Assembly (NCBI GenBank): GCA_035644395.1
Contig: DASQOR010000079.1
Coordinates: 1 to 64,000, forward strand
From: JBGPLJ01 sp035644395
GTDB lineage: Bacteria; Pseudomonadota; Gammaproteobacteria; Steroidobacterales; Steroidobacteraceae
Direction: 5' to 3'
DNA length: 64,000 nt
How positions within the stretch are numbered: the stretch's first letter is position 1; each line of letters starts with the position of its first letter. Positions 62,888 to 64,000 of this stretch are shown here, in pieces. A model generated the notes under the pieces. It made no database searches. It was not told the origin of the DNA and saw nothing but the letters and a program-made list of their open reading frames with translations. The position numbers were made by a program, and so were the translations under genes.

Positions 62888-64000
62888 GCGCCGCTGCAGC
62901 CAGCGTCACGCGGGGCCTTACCCGCAGCCAGCGGTTCCAATGGGACCCCGTGATGGTCGCCGTCACGATGTCGCTCCTTCTGGTCGGCCTCGTCATGGTC
63001 ACTTCGGCGTCGATCTCGATCGCCGATACGCGCCAGGGCGACCCGTTTTTCTATCTTGAACGGCAACTTCTCTTTGCGTTCGTCGGTTGCGCGGCGGGCG
63101 TCGTGCTCGCGACCGTGCGAGCCGATGCCTGGGACCGGCTCGGCGTCGTGCTGCTCATCGTCGCGATCGGACTCCTGATCGCCGTGCTCATCCCGGGCAT
63201 CGGCGCGGTCGTGAATGGCAGCCGGCGGTGGCTGCGCGTCGGCCCGCTCAATTTCCAGGCATCCGAGCTCGCGCGCGTGTTCGTGATCGTCTACCTCTGC
63301 AGCTACGCCGTGCGGCGCCGTGAGGAGCTGCGCGATACGCTCCTCGGCTTCGTGAAGCCGATGGCGCCGCTCGCGCTCGCCGCCGGGCTCCTGCTCATCG
63401 AGCCGGATTTCGGTGCGGCAACGGTGTTGCTCGTCACCGGCGTCGGACTCCTCTTCATCGCCGGCGCACGGCTGCGTTACGTACTGATCCTGTGCGCGGG
63501 CGGCGCCGCGCTGCTCGGCCTCATCGCGGTTTCCTCCGCCTACCGCGTGAAGCGGCTGCTCGCGTTTCTCGATCCCTGGTCCGATCCCTTCGCGAGCGGC
63601 TTCCAGCTGACGCAATCGCTGATCGCCATCGGCCGGGGCGAGTGGTTCGGCGTCGGACTCGGCGCGAGCGTGCAGAAGCTCTTCTACCTGCCGGAGGCGC
63701 ACACGGACTTCGTGTTCGCCGTGCTGGCCGAGGAGCTGGGCCTCATCGGCATCGTGATGATCGTCGGCCTGTTTGTCATCCTGGTGTGGCGCTCGTTCTA
63801 CATCGCGCGGCTCGCCCGCGACGCGGGTCTCGCGTTCCAGTCGTACCTCGCGTCGGCGTTTGGCCTCTGGATCGGCCTGCAGGCGTTCATCAACATCGGC
63901 GTGAACATGGGTCTCCTGCCGACCAAGGGCCTGACCCTGCCGCTCGTGAGCTACGGCCGTTCGAGCCTCGTCGTGACGCTTGCCTGGGTCGGACTGATGC
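62884..64000 (+). CDS. ftsW: Septal peptidoglycan glycosyltransferase FtsW, 3'-truncated
   Basis: A SEDS polymerase, cut by the window end after about 372 codons. Multiple membrane helices; VVNGSRRWLRVGPLNFQASEL, LLIEPDFGAATVLL and the periplasmic-loop motif YLPEAHTDFVFAVLAEELG, with the catalytic Asp of this family in EAHTDF, are plain. GLTLPLVSYGRSSL has Arg where SYGG[ST]S is commoner. Only the last helix and tail should be missing. Overlaps the murD stop (ATGA). murG should follow. Confidence 0.96.
   Translation, partial: MSAAAASVTRGLTRSQRFQWDPVMVAVTMSLLLVGLVMVTSASISIADTRQGDPFFYLERQLLFAFVGCAAGVVLATVRADAWDRLGVVLLIVAIGLLIAVLIPGIGAVVNGSRRWLRVGPLNFQASELARVFVIVYLCSYAVRRREELRDTLLGFVKPMAPLALAAGLLLIEPDFGAATVLLVTGVGLLFIAGARLRYVLILCAGGAALLGLIAVSSAYRVKRLLAFLDPWSDPFASGFQLTQSLIAIGRGEWFGVGLGASVQKLFYLPEAHTDFVFAVLAEELGLIGIVMIVGLFVILVWRSFYIARLARDAGLAFQSYLASAFGLWIGLQAFINIGVNMGLLPTKGLTLPLVSYGRSSLVVTLAWVGLM

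Overview
This is a 64 kb, very GC-rich, gene-dense chromosomal window from a Gram-negative bacterium, most likely a gammaproteobacterium of the Xanthomonadales/Nevskiales side of the class. The pointers are a dcw cluster headed by rsmI-rnpB-mraZ, an rpoN-lpt-kds block, sspAB beside petABC, LpoA, RapZ, mpl, a Kdo kinase next to waaA, and a PPi-dependent phosphofructokinase with an H+-pyrophosphatase beside adk. It is almost all core metabolism and envelope biogenesis. I see no prophage, transposase gene, CRISPR array, toxin-antitoxin pair, tRNA or rRNA.

Left part (1-16 kb): a 5'-truncated groEL with a clear terminator, glnE, a small zinc-finger protein, then LPS-core functions (DUF6165, a GT9 glycosyltransferase, Kdo kinase kdkA, Kdo transferase waaA). 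These are followed by tolC with a rhodanese and an isoaspartate-methyltransferase-like gene, a GGDEF-EAL c-di-GMP protein, and an orphan group D flavin monooxygenase.

Middle (14.7-37 kb): a pyrophosphate module (hppA, pfp) facing adk; rnd; mpl-ubiX-LON-domain gene; a CPBP protease; a methyltransferase/kinase/rubredoxin run; a TraB-like lipoprotein and a cAMP phosphodiesterase. A glycolytic operon follows (tkt-gap-pgk-pyk), then a MoxR/VWA pair and a patatin-like lipase.

Right part (37-64 kb): a block whose order matches the Pseudomonas/E. coli arrangement with pieces missing: rapZ-hpf-rpoN-lptB-lptA-lptC-kdsC-kdsD, ibaG-murA, algW/degS, petABC-sspAB, yraN-lpoA, rsmI, rnpB and the division/cell-wall operon mraZ-rsmH-ftsL-ftsI-murE-murF-mraY-murD-ftsW, cut by the window end. 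ptsN, mlaBCDEF and diaA/dolP are absent from their usual places.

Genes are packed tightly. ATGA or TGATG overlaps are common, and three convergent pairs share one CTAG as both stop codons. The main non-coding features are two copies of a long palindrome (4787-4854 and 37152-37228) between convergent genes, a type A RNase P RNA with a good promoter, and a textbook MraZ operator just downstream of the mra promoter. I found no convincing new multi-gene system. The items most worth a second look are the palindrome family, the PPi-energy module, the unexplained 315-bp region before tkt, and the gene losses in conserved blocks.
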